Below, piece after piece: positions 1-8,380 of a DNA stretch of 31,605 nucleotides (positions within the stretch are counted from its first letter, which is position 1; every line of letters begins with the position of its first letter). The stretch covers positions 1 through 31,605 of the forward strand of contig CAMLKX010000003.1 of the NCBI GenBank assembly GCA_946480515.1, in the 5' to 3' direction. The stretch comes from an uncultured Sphingomonadaceae bacterium. Its GTDB lineage: Bacteria > Pseudomonadota > Alphaproteobacteria > Sphingomonadales > Sphingomonadaceae. Position numbers and translations under genes: made by a program. A model generated the notes under the pieces. That model was not told the origin of the DNA. It did not search any database and saw only the letters and a list, made by a program, of their open reading frames with translations.

Positions 1-81
1 CTCCATCTCCAGCTGGTAGAGGGCCTGGACGGCGGCAAGGCGCGCGGCGCTGCGCGATCGGGAACGAGCGGTGGCAACCAT
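1..81 (-). CDS. nusB: NusB transcription antitermination factor, N-terminal fragment
   Basis: Only the first 27 codons lie in the window; the gene continues past the left edge. The reading starts at ATG (complement of 79-81). After a short Arg/Ser-rich lead it gives SAARLAAVQALYQLEME, which matches the highly conserved first helix of NusB in alphaproteobacteria. NusB with NusE (S10) binds boxA RNA and supports processive transcription of rRNA operons. It lies 27 bp downstream of the pirin gene on the same strand, so it may be the distal gene of a bolA-pirin-nusB transcript. The identification rests on this short segment only, but the motif is distinctive. Confidence 0.82.
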   Translation of the reverse strand, partial: MVATARSRSRSAARLAAVQALYQLEME

Positions 82-108
82 TCGCCGCGCCTTAGCGGGC
101 TCTCACGC

Positions 109-1008
109 TCATGGATAGCTGACCGTCATGGGAACTTCGGGAAGGGGGATGAATTCGCTCTGGTCGTCAGGTGGCAACGCGAACTCACCCGCTTTCCACG
201 CGCGTTTCGCTTCCTGGATACGATCGCGGCTCGACGAAACGAAATTCCACCAGACGTGCCGTTCGCCGTCCATCGGCGCGCCGCCACACAGCATCAGCCG
301 CGCGCCCGAGGCGGAGCGGACCACCGGGCGATGACCTGGGGCGAGCAGGACAAGATGCTGCAGTGGCAGTGGCTGTCCGTCGACGGTAGCATCGCCCTCC
401 AGCAGATAGAGAGCCCGCTCGTCCGCCTCGCGATCGATCTCGATCGATCCCGTCGGAGCCAGGACGAGCGCGGCATAAAGCGTTGGAGAATGACAGGTCA
501 CCGGGGAGCGGGCGCCGAATGCTTCACCCATGATCAGCCGGAGCTCCACGCCGTCCCCCTCGACCCGCGGTAATTGAGCGGCAGTCACATGCTCGAATGC
601 GGGGGCGAGCTCTTCCTTGGCTTGGGGAAGCGCAAGCCAGGTCTGAATTCCATCGAGCACCGCGCCGTTCGCGCGCTCATCGGCCGGTGAGCGCTCGGAA
701 TGGCTAATCCCGCGCCCGGCGGTCATCAGATTGACCGCACCAGGCTCGATCCGCTGCACCGTTCCCAAGCTGTCGCGATGGTCGATCGCTCCTTCAAACA
801 GGAAGGTCACGGTCGCGAGGTTGATATGGGGGTGTGGGCGGACATCGATCCCCTCTCCGCGACCGAGCCGGGCCGGGCCCATCTGATCGAAGAAGATGAA
901 CGGGCCGACCATGGTCCGCTGCTTGTGCGGTAGCGTGCGGTGGACCTTGAACCCGCCGAGGTCGTGAGTGACGGGCGCGAGGGTTTGGAGGACTGGACCG
1001 GAGCTCAC
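109..1008 (-). CDS. Pirin family protein (bicupin)
   Basis: This is a 299-residue pirin. The N-terminal cupin carries the family metal site: the HPH pair at His59/His61, then His103 and Glu105 in a GRGISHSE stretch. FFDQMGP and FEGAIDHRDS are also typical. Pirins are cytosolic iron-binding proteins; some act as quercetinases or redox-sensing partners, and the substrate cannot be told here. The C-terminal cupin region contains HVWWNFVSSSRDRI, characteristic of the longer, roughly 280-300 residue subgroup. The start is GTG at 1008, which overlaps the bolA stop in a 4-bp GTGA, pointing to translational coupling. A second, shorter pirin of another subgroup lies at 14593-15285. Confidence 0.9.
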   Translation of the reverse strand: MSSGPVLQTLAPVTHDLGGFKVHRTLPHKQRTMVGPFIFFDQMGPARLGRGEGIDVRPHPHINLATVTFLFEGAIDHRDSLGTVQRIEPGAVNLMTAGRGISHSERSPADERANGAVLDGIQTWLALPQAKEELAPAFEHVTAAQLPRVEGDGVELRLIMGEAFGARSPVTCHSPTLYAALVLAPTGSIEIDREADERALYLLEGDATVDGQPLPLQHLVLLAPGHRPVVRSASGARLMLCGGAPMDGERHVWWNFVSSSRDRIQEAKRAWKAGEFALPPDDQSEFIPLPEVPMTVSYP

Positions 1009-1292
1009 TGAGTCTCCCCCGGAGCAATCGTCTTGATCGACAGCGCATGGATGCGCTGCATCAAATCGCCCAGCGCCGCATACACCATCCTCTGCCGCGC
1101 AACGCGCGATTGGCCGATGAAGGCTGCGCTGGCGATGGACAGGGAGAAATGCGACTCTCCTGAACCATCATGGCCGGCATGACCGCGATGCTGATCGCTG
1201 TCGTTGCGCAGCGATAAGCTGGTCGGATCAAGCGCTGCTTCGAGGCGTCGTCGGATTTCGGCCGTCACCGGCCCGGTACAAGGATCAGCCAT
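1005..1292 (-). CDS. bolA: BolA family protein
   Basis: This is a 95-residue BolA-like protein. The central block RGHAGHDGSGESHFSL and the following SRVARQRMVYAALGDLM and IHALSIK are typical of the BolA fold, with the conserved His of the HAGH/SHF region and the C-terminal HAL motif. BolA proteins pair with monothiol glutaredoxins to bind [2Fe-2S] clusters and affect iron handling and stress morphology. The start ATG is at 1292, and a TATATAAT element ends about 4 bp upstream, so the transcript may be nearly leaderless. The gene overlaps the downstream pirin by GTGA and is divergent from the J-domain gene with a gap of only 34 bp. Confidence 0.92.
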   Translation of the reverse strand: MADPCTGPVTAEIRRRLEAALDPTSLSLRNDSDQHRGHAGHDGSGESHFSLSIASAAFIGQSRVARQRMVYAALGDLMQRIHALSIKTIAPGETQ

Positions 1293-1296
1293 GGCG

Positions 1297-1304
1297 ATTA
1301 TATA
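1297..1304 (-). promoter_or_regulatory. Candidate -10 element for bolA
   Basis: On the minus strand TATATAAT lies immediately upstream of the bolA ATG (4-bp gap). No good -35 is seen at the usual distance; TTCCTC near 1321-1326 is the best candidate. If used, transcription would begin at or within a few bases of the start codon. Confidence 0.35.
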
Positions 1305-1326
1305 GAAGCGTTGGAGCGAAGAGGAA

Positions 1327-1923
1327 GTGACAGCGGTGAAGTCAGGACGGATGCATGGACGGGTGGAAGGGGCGGCTGAACGTTGCGCGATGCCCGGCTG
1401 CCGCCAGCCGGGCGAGTTCCGAGCGCCGCTGACTGCCGCCGATTTCGATGGACCCGGAACCTGGCGCTGGCTGTGCCTTGATCATGTTCGGGCGCACAAC
1501 GCCCGCTACAATTATTTCGACGGAATGAGCGCGCAGGAGATTTCTGACGCGCAAAGTCCCTATGGCGGATGGGACCGCGCGGCGCGGGTCTTCGCCACCG
1601 GCGGTGCCGATCCCGCACCCGCATGGAGCGACTTTACCGATCCGCTCGATGCAATCGCAATGCGGTTCCGCAATCGCGCTGGACGGTTCGGATCAGACTC
1701 CTCAGACACTTTATCGTCGCGATTTTCGGGCCGGGAGCGGCATGCGCTCAGCGTGCTCGGGCTCGGCGATGGAGCCGATCTCCGATCGCTTCGGAAGCGC
1801 TATTCAGAGCTGGTGCGAAGGTATCATCCCGACCGCAATGGCGGTGACCGGAGCCATGAGAAGCGGCTGGGCGATGTCATTGCCGCCTACCAGCTGCTCA
1901 AGGGTTCGCCAGCCTTTCAGTAG
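1327..1923 (+). CDS. J-domain protein with N-terminal Cys/His cluster
   Basis: This 198-residue protein has a C-terminal J domain at about residues 140-195. The diagnostic HPD is seen in RRYHPDRNGGDRS, preceded by the helix II pattern RSLRKRYSELV. The N-terminal third is not a standard DnaJ region: it holds CAMPGC and, about 30 residues later, CLDHVRAHN, a C-x4-C...C-x2-H arrangement that could bind zinc. No Gly/Phe region or DnaJ-type zinc repeats are present, so this is a specialised Hsp70 co-chaperone and not DnaJ. The start is GTG at 1327; an in-frame ATG at 1351 is an alternative. A J-domain gene divergent from bolA is, as I recall, a common alphaproteobacterial arrangement. It converges on cysI with only 6 bp between the stop codons. 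Confidence 0.85.
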   Translation: MTAVKSGRMHGRVEGAAERCAMPGCRQPGEFRAPLTAADFDGPGTWRWLCLDHVRAHNARYNYFDGMSAQEISDAQSPYGGWDRAARVFATGGADPAPAWSDFTDPLDAIAMRFRNRAGRFGSDSSDTLSSRFSGRERHALSVLGLGDGADLRSLRKRYSELVRRYHPDRNGGDRSHEKRLGDVIAAYQLLKGSPAFQ

Positions 1924-1929
1924 GAGCCG

Positions 1930-3633
1930 TCACTCCGCGTCGACATAGCCTACGCGCGAGATGAAATCGCCGAGGTACTCAGCCGGCTTCCGTTCCGCCT
2001 TGTAGCGATCAAACAGATGGCTGAGCTCCTGCAGGATTGCAGCTTCGCCGATGTTGGCCCGGTGCAGCCGGTTCAGCCGCTCGCCGTGGAAGCCGCCGCC
2101 GAGGTAGAGATTATACTTGCCCGGAGCCCTGCCGGTGAAGCCAATCTCCGCCACGTAGGGACGGGCGCAACCATTCGGACAACCGGTCATGCGCATGGTC
2201 ATCGGCTGATCCAGCAGGCCGCGTTCCTCGAGCAGCCCTTCAACCTTGGTGATCAGGTCCGGCAGATAGCGCTCGGCTTCTGCCATCGCGAGCGGGCAGG
2301 TCGGAAGAGCGACGCAGGAGAAGGCGATCGTCCGCAGCGGACTAAGGCCGCTGGCGTCGCCAATTCCATGCTGATCAAGGATGGCGTCGATCTTGCTGCG
2401 GTCGCCGTCCGCCACGCCGGCGATGATGATGTTCTGGCTCGGAGTGATCCGGAAATGCCCCGGATGGGCCTCAGCGAGCGCCTTCATGCCATCGAGGATT
2501 GCCCGGCCGGGGAGGTTCGACACACGCCCATTCTCGACGAACAGCGTGTAGTTCCAGCTGCCGTCCTCCACCTGTCTCCAGCCGAACAGATCATGATTTT
2601 CAGTGAAGCTGTAGGGCTGGGCCGGCTGCAGCGGCTTACCCAGGCGGCGCTCGATCTCGCCGACAATGAACTCCAGGCCCTTGTCGTCGATGGTATATTT
2701 GAACCGCGCCCGCTTGCGCTCCAGCCGGTTACCGAAGTCCCGTTGGGTTCCCATGACGGCATCCGCGGATGCGATGAGGTCCGCCTTGTCGATATATCCG
2801 ATCACGTCGCCAAGGCGGGGATAGGTGTCCGGCTCGTTGTCGGTGCGGCCCATCCCGCCGCCGATGGTGAGGTTGAACCCCTTGAGCTCTCCGTCATCGA
2901 CCACCGCGATATAGCCGAGATCCTGAGTATAGATGTCGATGTCGTTGTGTGGCGGGATCGCGAAGCCGATCTTGAACTTCCGCGGCATATATTGCTTGCC
3001 GTAGAAGGGTTCTTCGTTGTCGGTGGTCGCCACCCGGTCCTCGCCATACCAGATCTCGGCGTAAGCATGGGTCTTGGGGATGACGTGATCGGACAGCTGC
3101 TTGGATAGCTCCGCGACTTCGGCGTGCACCTTTCCGTCCGTGGGGTTGGCCGTTGCCATGACGGTACGCGCGTCATCGCCGCAGGCAGCGATGGTGTCGA
3201 TCAGCACATTGTGCAGCGCCTGAACCGTCGCGCGAATGTCGTTCTTCACGATCCAGTGGAACTGGAACGTCTGGCGCGTGGTCAAGCGAACCGTCTCGCG
3301 GCCGTACTGGCGTGCGAGGTCATCGATCACTAGCCATTGCTCAGAAGTGCACACGCCGCCGGGCAGCCGTAGCCGGACCATGAAAGTGAAGTCCGGTTCG
3401 AGCTTGCGCCGGCGCCGGTCTTCGCGAGTGTCGCGATTATCCTGCTGATACATGCCGTGAAATTTCATGAGCTTGTTGTCATGGAAGGGCACGGCGTCGG
3501 TAATGCGATCAAGCAGCGACGTGTTGATCGTTCCGCGCAGATAATCGCTTTCGAGCTTCAGCTTCTCGTCAGGACCGAGTTTGTCGACTGGCTGCGACAG
3601 GTCCTTGCTGCGGTCGATCGGCTTGTTCATCAT
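1930..3633 (-). CDS. cysI: Sulfite reductase (NADPH) hemoprotein beta subunit
   Basis: CysI, 567 residues, is close to the usual 570. It reduces sulfite to sulfide by six electrons at a siroheme coupled to a [4Fe-4S] cluster. The cluster/siroheme ligands are visible as CVALPTC (Cys440, Cys446) and TGCPNGC (Cys485, Cys489), matching the spacing of the E. coli enzyme. RLTTRQTFQFHWI and NLTIGGGMGRT are family signatures for siroheme and sulfite binding. The start is ATG at 3633 with a second in-frame ATG directly following. The gene lies 10 bp after the cysJ stop and is the last gene of the cysHGJI run. Its partner flavoprotein and its siroheme synthase are both encoded just upstream. Confidence 0.97.
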   Translation of the reverse strand: MMNKPIDRSKDLSQPVDKLGPDEKLKLESDYLRGTINTSLLDRITDAVPFHDNKLMKFHGMYQQDNRDTREDRRRRKLEPDFTFMVRLRLPGGVCTSEQWLVIDDLARQYGRETVRLTTRQTFQFHWIVKNDIRATVQALHNVLIDTIAACGDDARTVMATANPTDGKVHAEVAELSKQLSDHVIPKTHAYAEIWYGEDRVATTDNEEPFYGKQYMPRKFKIGFAIPPHNDIDIYTQDLGYIAVVDDGELKGFNLTIGGGMGRTDNEPDTYPRLGDVIGYIDKADLIASADAVMGTQRDFGNRLERKRARFKYTIDDKGLEFIVGEIERRLGKPLQPAQPYSFTENHDLFGWRQVEDGSWNYTLFVENGRVSNLPGRAILDGMKALAEAHPGHFRITPSQNIIIAGVADGDRSKIDAILDQHGIGDASGLSPLRTIAFSCVALPTCPLAMAEAERYLPDLITKVEGLLEERGLLDQPMTMRMTGCPNGCARPYVAEIGFTGRAPGKYNLYLGGGFHGERLNRLHRANIGEAAILQELSHLFDRYKAERKPAEYLGDFISRVGYVDAE

Positions 3634-3643
3634 GGAATTCCGT

Positions 3644-5440
3644 TCAATACACGTCGCGCAGATAGCGCTTGTCGCGACGCAGCTGCTTTACTTCGTTGAC
3701 GGCGGCATCGCGCTCGAGATTGCCTCCGGTCATATAGACCTGGATCAACGCCTCTTCGACATCCCCGGCCATCGAGGTTGCATCGCCACAGACGTAGAAG
3801 GTCGCGCCTTCCTGCAGCCAGGCATAAAGCTCGGGCGCGCGTTCGGTCATTCGGTGCTGCACATAGACCCGCTCACGCTGATCACGCGAGAACGCCACGT
3901 CCATGCGGGTCAGGGTTCCTTCCTCCAGCCACTGCTGCCATTCGAGCTGGTAAAGGAAGTCATGCTTGAAGTTGCGCTCGCCAAAGAACAGCCAGGCCTT
4001 GCCGCCCGAGCCGCGCGCTTCGCGCTCCTGCAGGAAGGCCCGATAGGGGGCAACTCCAGTGCCCGGACCGACCATGATGATCGGGGTGTCGTCACTCGGC
4101 ACATGGAAGTGGGCAGCAGGCTGCACATAGGCCGGGAACGTGTCGCCCGGTTCCGCCCGGTCAACCAGGTGGACGGACCCAACGCCGGCGCGAGGTTCCC
4201 CATGGAGCTCGTAGCGGATTGGCGCGACCGTGAGATGGGCCTCGTCACCAACCAGCGAACGGCTTGAAGCTAGGGAGTAGAGCCGTGGCTGCATCGGCCG
4301 AAGCGTCTCGAGGAACTTCTGCGCCGAGATTCCCGTCACTGGGAAGCGGCGGATGATGTCGACGATGTGATTGTTGTAAAGCCACTCGCTGCGTTCTGTG
4401 CGCTTGTCCTTGCCGAGCAACGCCTTGAGGTCCGCTGCATCGGACAGTTCTGCCCATGCCTCGAGGAAACGCGGGGTCGATACGGTGATTTCGAACCGCG
4501 ATTCCAATGCATCCGCAAGGTTGAACTTATGTTGCTCGACATTGACGGTTTCGCCGGCGGAAAGCCCTGTCGCGGCAATCACGGCATCGACGGATTGAAG
4601 TGAGTTCTTGGCGAAAATCCCGAGCGAATCGCCTGGCACATAAGTGAGCCCGGAGCCGGCGAGATCGACTTCGATGTGCCGCGTGTCCTTGCTCGATTCC
4701 GGACTGACCAGGGGGATGTTGGCAAGCAAGGTCGCGTTGAACGGGTTGGCCTTGTCATGCAGCGGAGCGGCCGGCTCATGCGCGACAATTGGCATGGCTG
4801 GAACCGTTGAGGTGACAGCGGGTGCGGCGAACAGGGCGGTCATCGCCTCCCGCCAGGCCTTCGCAGCGGCCTCGAAATCGACGTCGCAATCGACCCGATC
4901 CGCGACCCGGGTGGCGCCGAGTTCCGCTAGCCGGGCATCGACCTTTTTGCCGGCTTCACAGAAAAATTCGTAGGTCGTGTCACCGAGCGCGAGGACAGCG
5001 TAGCGAACGTTGGGCAGCTTCGGCGCGCGCGGCCCCTCAAGGAATTCGAAGAATTCGAACGCGCCCTGCGCCGGCTCCCCTTCGCCATGAGTGGCGATGA
5101 CGAGCAGCAGATCCTCTTCGTCCTTGAGGGTGCGGACCTTGTAATGGTCTGCGCTGAGTACATTGGGGGTGCGGGCGGAGAGTTCCGAAGCCAACGCGTT
5201 GGCTACTGATGCGCAATTTCCGGTTTCGCCGGCATGCAGAATGGTCAGCTTGCGGCCCGATGCAGTCGCGGGCGCTTGACTCAGCGGCAGGGAGTTTCCG
5301 TCGCGCAGCGCCGCTCCGACACCGGCGAAGTAGCCGCTGATCCACGCCGCCTGTTCGGCGTTCAGGCCTTGTCCGAGCGCGGTGATTTGGCTGGCCTGAG
5401 CCTCGCTCAGCAGGCCTTCTCCGATCATTTGCATCGTCAT
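3644..5440 (-). CDS. cysJ: Sulfite reductase (NADPH) flavoprotein alpha subunit
   Basis: CysJ, 598 residues, passes electrons from NADPH through FAD and FMN to CysI. An N-terminal flavodoxin domain (about 68-205) contains [11 protein letters not shown], a variant of the usual phosphate-binding S-x-T-G-N loop, and [19 protein letters not shown]. The FAD domain (about 230-450) has the RLYSLASS motif and GVGSVHL. The ferredoxin-reductase-like NADPH domain has [24 protein letters not shown] and [13 protein letters not shown], and ends in the expected C-terminal aromatic (RYLRDVY). The ATG overlaps the cysG stop in ATGA, indicating coupled translation. Many other alphaproteobacteria use a CysJ-less sulfite reductase, so a full CysJ is a useful lineage feature. 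Confidence 0.96.
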   Translation of the reverse strand: MTMQMIGEGLLSEAQASQITALGQGLNAEQAAWISGYFAGVGAALRDGNSLPLSQAPATASGRKLTILHAGETGNCASVANALASELSARTPNVLSADHYKVRTLKDEEDLLLVIATHGEGEPAQGAFEFFEFLEGPRAPKLPNVRYAVLALGDTTYEFFCEAGKKVDARLAELGATRVADRVDCDVDFEAAAKAWREAMTALFAAPAVTSTVPAMPIVAHEPAAPLHDKANPFNATLLANIPLVSPESSKDTRHIEVDLAGSGLTYVPGDSLGIFAKNSLQSVDAVIAATGLSAGETVNVEQHKFNLADALESRFEITVSTPRFLEAWAELSDAADLKALLGKDKRTERSEWLYNNHIVDIIRRFPVTGISAQKFLETLRPMQPRLYSLASSRSLVGDEAHLTVAPIRYELHGEPRAGVGSVHLVDRAEPGDTFPAYVQPAAHFHVPSDDTPIIMVGPGTGVAPYRAFLQEREARGSGGKAWLFFGERNFKHDFLYQLEWQQWLEEGTLTRMDVAFSRDQRERVYVQHRMTERAPELYAWLQEGATFYVCGDATSMAGDVEEALIQVYMTGGNLERDAAVNEVKQLRRDKRYLRDVY

Positions 5441-6849
5441 TCGACATTATCCCCGTGTGCGGGCGCGCCATCGACTGTCGCGAGCAATTTGCCAACCCCT
5501 GCTTGCCCCACGACCTCGCCGATCAGCACCAGCGTCGGCGCGTCTGCAGGCAGCATCGGCACGCGATCGGGAAGCTCGCTGACGGTCGAGATCAGGCGCT
5601 GCTCTTCCGGCAGTGTTGCGGACGCGACTGCTACTGCCGGTGTCGCGGGGTCGAGCCCCGCCGCCAGCGCCCGCTCGACAAATGGGCCCAGCGTCCGCCT
5701 CGGCATGTAGATGACGGTGGTGACACTCCGATCGGCGACGGCCGGCCAATGGATGTCGGAAGGAAGCTTGCCGTCGCTACCGTGGCCGGTGAGGAACTGA
5801 ACCCGCCGCGCCAAGTGCCGCTCGGTCAAGGACAGACCGAGGGAAGCGGCTGCTCCTTGCGCGGCGGAGACCCCCGGCAGGATGGTCGCGTCGATTCCCG
5901 CTTCCCGGCACGCCAAAAGTTCTTCGGCAAGCCGGCCGAAAATCAGCGGGTCGCCGCCTTTCAGGCGCACGACCGACTCTCCGGCAAGCGCAAGTTCCAC
6001 CAGCAAGGCATTGACATCGCTCTGGCGGCAGGACGGTCCACCGCCCCGTTTCCCCACGCTGACCCGGCGAGCCTCGCGCCGGGCGAGGTCGAGCACCGGG
6101 GTGCTGACCAGATCATCGTGAAGAACGACGGTCGCGGTTTGCAGTGCCTGGGCCGTCGCCAGTGTGACATTGCCAACGTCGCCCGGTCCCGAGCCGGCAA
6201 AGATGACTCGGCCATCTGCGCCCCGTTCGCTGTCGCAGTCCAGCAAGCGGTCATAGTCCTGTTCGTTCGGAGCGCGGTCCGAGTTGGCAAAGGCGTGCCT
6301 TGCGAACTCCTGCCAGAAACGCCGGCGGCGGCCGAAATCGTCGATTTCGGACTTCAGCCGCTGCCGCCACCCGCGGGCCTGCTTCGCCCAGACAGACAAG
6401 CCGGAGGGGATGAGCGCTTCGATGCGAGTCCTCAGCAGTTGACCAAGCGCTGGAGCGCCCCCGCCCGTCCCGATCCCAATCACGACCGGGGAGCGGTTGA
6501 CGATGGTGCCGAAGTTGACCGTCGAGCTCGCCGGCTGATCGATGATGTTGAACGGAACTCCGGCAGCGCGGGCAGAATCTCCGAAACCGTCGTCCTGCTC
6601 GGCAATCGCAAGAGCGGCGCCCAACAGATCCTGCGGAGTCCAGCGTCGTTCGTGAAGTTCGAGCGCTGGGTGATCGCTGATCCCAGCGAAAGTCCTCGCA
6701 CCCTCCACATCCTCGCCGAAGAGCGAGACATGCGCTCCGGCCGCGAGCAGCAGCTCCGCTTTCCACACAGCCATCTCCGTCCGGCCGGCAACGACCACCG
6801 GCTTGCCCGTCAGCGTCATGAACAGCGGCAGGCTGTCGAGCGGCGGCAT
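5437..6849 (-). CDS. cysG: Siroheme synthase (uroporphyrinogen III methyltransferase / precorrin-2 dehydrogenase / ferrochelatase)
   Basis: This trifunctional CysG makes the siroheme needed by CysI. The N-terminal precorrin-2 dehydrogenase/ferrochelatase half starts [20 protein letters not shown] and contains [20 protein letters not shown], which keeps the catalytic-region Asp. The nucleotide loop is AGRTEMA, where most homologues have GGGxVA. The C-terminal methyltransferase (about residues 220-460) shows [28 protein letters not shown] and [17 protein letters not shown] chose ATG 6849 (470 residues) because it aligns with the start of known CysG. A GTG at 6906, one base after the cysH stop, would add 19 residues and fits the tight coupling seen elsewhere in this operon, so the start is uncertain. 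It overlaps cysJ by 4 bp. Confidence 0.93.
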   Translation of the reverse strand: MPPLDSLPLFMTLTGKPVVVAGRTEMAVWKAELLLAAGAHVSLFGEDVEGARTFAGISDHPALELHERRWTPQDLLGAALAIAEQDDGFGDSARAAGVPFNIIDQPASSTVNFGTIVNRSPVVIGIGTGGGAPALGQLLRTRIEALIPSGLSVWAKQARGWRQRLKSEIDDFGRRRRFWQEFARHAFANSDRAPNEQDYDRLLDCDSERGADGRVIFAGSGPGDVGNVTLATAQALQTATVVLHDDLVSTPVLDLARREARRVSVGKRGGGPSCRQSDVNALLVELALAGESVVRLKGGDPLIFGRLAEELLACREAGIDATILPGVSAAQGAAASLGLSLTERHLARRVQFLTGHGSDGKLPSDIHWPAVADRSVTTVIYMPRRTLGPFVERALAAGLDPATPAVAVASATLPEEQRLISTVSELPDRVPMLPADAPTLVLIGEVVGQAGVGKLLATVDGAPAHGDNVE

Positions 6850-6907
6850 CCGAAGAGAGCTGGAAACCGGTTCCCGGCCAGCTGAGGGAGGGGTTTGGTC
6901 AGTCACC

Positions 6908-7696
6908 TCAGCTCTTGGCGCGAACCAGCCTGCCGTCAGCAGTGACGTGCAAACCGCATTCGCGGGACTCGTCCTGTTCCCACCACCAGCGGCCGGCACG
7001 CTCGGGCTCGCCCGGCTGGATCGCGCGGGTGCAGGGCTCACATCCTATGGACGGATATCCCTGGCTGTGCAGCGGGTTGATCGGAATTTGATGCTCGCTG
7101 CAGTAGGCGACCACATCATCGCGACTCCAATCGGCAATCGGAGCAGCCTTCCACAAACCGCGCGCTTCATCCCAACTGATCGGCGGGACAGCCCCGCGCG
7201 CGCCGGACTGATCCGCGCGCAGTCCCGTGATCCAGGCGGCGGCGTTATCAAGGGCGCGACCGAGCGGCTCGACCTTGCGGACGTGGCAGCAAGCATGCCT
7301 CGCCTCGACCGCGTGGTAGAAACCGTTGATCCCCCAGTCGCCGACATAGTCTGCGACTTGCGCCGCATCCGGATAGACACCGTGGATCCGACGACCATAC
7401 TTCTCTTCGGTATCCTGCCACAGCTTGTAAGTCTGCGGGAACAGGCGACCGGTATCGATCGTCACGACGTCGATCGGCAGGCCTTCGGAGAAGATCATGT
7501 GCGTGATCGCCTGGTCTTCGATTCCAAAGCTGGTGGTGAAGACCTTGCGGCCGGGAATCCGTTCGCTCAGTTCCCGCAGGCGATCGATCGCGCCAAGCTG
7601 AAAGAAGCTTGCCGGATCGATGTCCGTCACTATTTCAGCCGTTGCCGCTCGAGCAACACCAAGGTCCGCCATCTCAAATTTCGCCTGCAAGATCAT
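6908..7696 (-). CDS. cysH: Adenylyl-sulfate (APS-type) reductase, CysH family
   Basis: This 262-residue CysH reduces activated sulfate to sulfite, taking electrons from thioredoxin. The nucleotide site is TTSFGIEDQ. The redox-active Cys247 lies in the C-terminal ECGLH motif. Cys136-Cys137 (HACCHVRK) and Cys219-x2-Cys222 (GCEPC) form the CC...CxxC set that binds a [4Fe-4S] cluster. By established family knowledge that set marks the assimilatory APS reductase branch, as opposed to the cluster-free PAPS reductase of E. coli. The ATG at 7696 opens the cys operon; a second in-frame ATG follows 8 codons later. No ATP sulfurylase or APS kinase gene is in this window. Confidence 0.95.
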   Translation of the reverse strand: MILQAKFEMADLGVARAATAEIVTDIDPASFFQLGAIDRLRELSERIPGRKVFTTSFGIEDQAITHMIFSEGLPIDVVTIDTGRLFPQTYKLWQDTEEKYGRRIHGVYPDAAQVADYVGDWGINGFYHAVEARHACCHVRKVEPLGRALDNAAAWITGLRADQSGARGAVPPISWDEARGLWKAAPIADWSRDDVVAYCSEHQIPINPLHSQGYPSIGCEPCTRAIQPGEPERAGRWWWEQDESRECGLHVTADGRLVRAKS

Positions 7697-7772
7697 CGAC
7701 CAGCCGCATCTCGGCGGGGAGTCGTTTAGCCGTAGATAGAAGTTTTTTCCTCAAAACCCAACAGTTTCTGAC

Positions 7773-7808
7773 CAACTTGCATTGGTAATGTCCCAAACAT
7801 ACAAGTTG
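7773..7808. promoter_or_regulatory. Inverted repeat, candidate operator between cysH and the Lrp-type gene
   Basis: A perfect 7-bp inverted repeat, CAACTTG (7773-7779) and CAAGTTG (7802-7808), is separated by 22 bp inside the divergent promoter region. The left half overlaps the proposed -35 and the right half the proposed -10 of the Lrp-type gene. A regulator bound here could control both directions; the adjacent Lrp/AsnC protein is the obvious candidate. This is inference from position and symmetry. Confidence 0.45.
7777..7805 (+). promoter_or_regulatory. Candidate promoter of the Lrp/AsnC gene
   Basis: TTGCAT (7777-7782) and TACAAG (7800-7805) are separated by 17 bp, a plausible sigma-70-type pair. 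They place the transcript start near 7812, about 15 bp before the ATG. On the opposite strand the same segment reads TTGTAT, 17 bp, TGCAAG, so a leftward cys promoter could overlap it. Confidence 0.35.
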
Positions 7809-7826
7809 TAGGAAATTTTCCTCCAA

Positions 7827-8315
7827 ATGGATCAAGTCGTACGAATGGATTTCATCGACCTCAAAATCTTGGCGATTCTCCAGGAGGACGCCAGCACGCC
7901 GCTGTCGGAAATCTCGGAGCGGGTGAATCTGTCGTCGACTCCATGCTGGCGGCGGATTCAGAAGCTGGAGCAGTCAGGTGTCATTCAGAAGCGCGTGGCG
8001 CTCCTTGATCCCTCCGCCATCGGCCTGGGACTGACTGTATTCGTCGCGCTCGAGACGGGCGACCATTCGACCGAGTGGCTTCAGCAATTTGCGGACGCGA
8101 TCGCCGACATGCCGGAGGTGATGGAAGTGTATCGTATGGCCGGGGACATCGACTATATGCTCAAGGTCGTGGTGCCGGACACGGCGGGGTATGACGACTT
8201 CTATCGGCGGCTGATCGCGCGGGTTCCGCTCAAGAACGTCACGTCGCGGTTCAGCATGGAGCGCATCAAGAGCACGACCGCGCTCAGGCTCGACGCTGCT
8301 CCGGTGAAGCGCTGA
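7827..8315 (+). CDS. Lrp/AsnC family transcriptional regulator
   Basis: This is a 162-residue Lrp/AsnC protein. The winged HTH at about residues 9-60 reads [20 protein letters not shown], then [19 protein letters not shown]. The C-terminal RAM effector domain follows, with [21 protein letters not shown]. Family members form dimers to octamers and usually sense an amino acid. It is divergent from cysHGJI with a 130-bp gap that holds an inverted repeat, which suggests it controls sulfur assimilation and itself. The effector cannot be read from the sequence. The start is ATG at 7827; ATG 7845 (MDFIDLK) is nearly as good because neither has a clear ribosome binding site. Confidence 0.92.
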   Translation: MDQVVRMDFIDLKILAILQEDASTPLSEISERVNLSSTPCWRRIQKLEQSGVIQKRVALLDPSAIGLGLTVFVALETGDHSTEWLQQFADAIADMPEVMEVYRMAGDIDYMLKVVVPDTAGYDDFYRRLIARVPLKNVTSRFSMERIKSTTALRLDAAPVKR

Positions 8316-8344
8316 GCGGCAGGGGGCACAGGCTGCATCCAACC

Positions 8345-8373
8345 TTGACATCACGGTCCCCGCACTCTGTAGC
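8345..8373 (+). promoter_or_regulatory. Candidate promoter of the leuC-aroC operon
   Basis: A perfect TTGACA (8345-8350) is followed after 17 bp by TGTAGC (8368-8373). The predicted transcript start would be about 8380, next to the leuC ATG at 8381, where no Shine-Dalgarno sequence is visible. The leuC message may therefore be leaderless. No leader peptide or attenuator is seen between the Lrp stop and this site. Confidence 0.4.
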
Positions 8374-8380
8374 GACCGCA

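Noticed and set aside
2017..3108. A 363-codon plus-strand frame inside cysI
   Set aside because: It is a mirror of the strongly supported cysI gene and has no domain or ribosome site of its own.
5455..6885. A 476-codon plus-strand frame opposite cysG
   Set aside because: It is antisense to cysG, whose motifs are intact; the product is low-complexity and Arg/Gly-rich.
6850..7041. Extension of the cysG frame upstream of ATG 6849 as far as 7041
   Set aside because: Most of it lies within cysH in another frame, and known CysG proteins begin at the [10 protein letters not shown] position. A GTG at 6906 remains possible and is mentioned with the gene.
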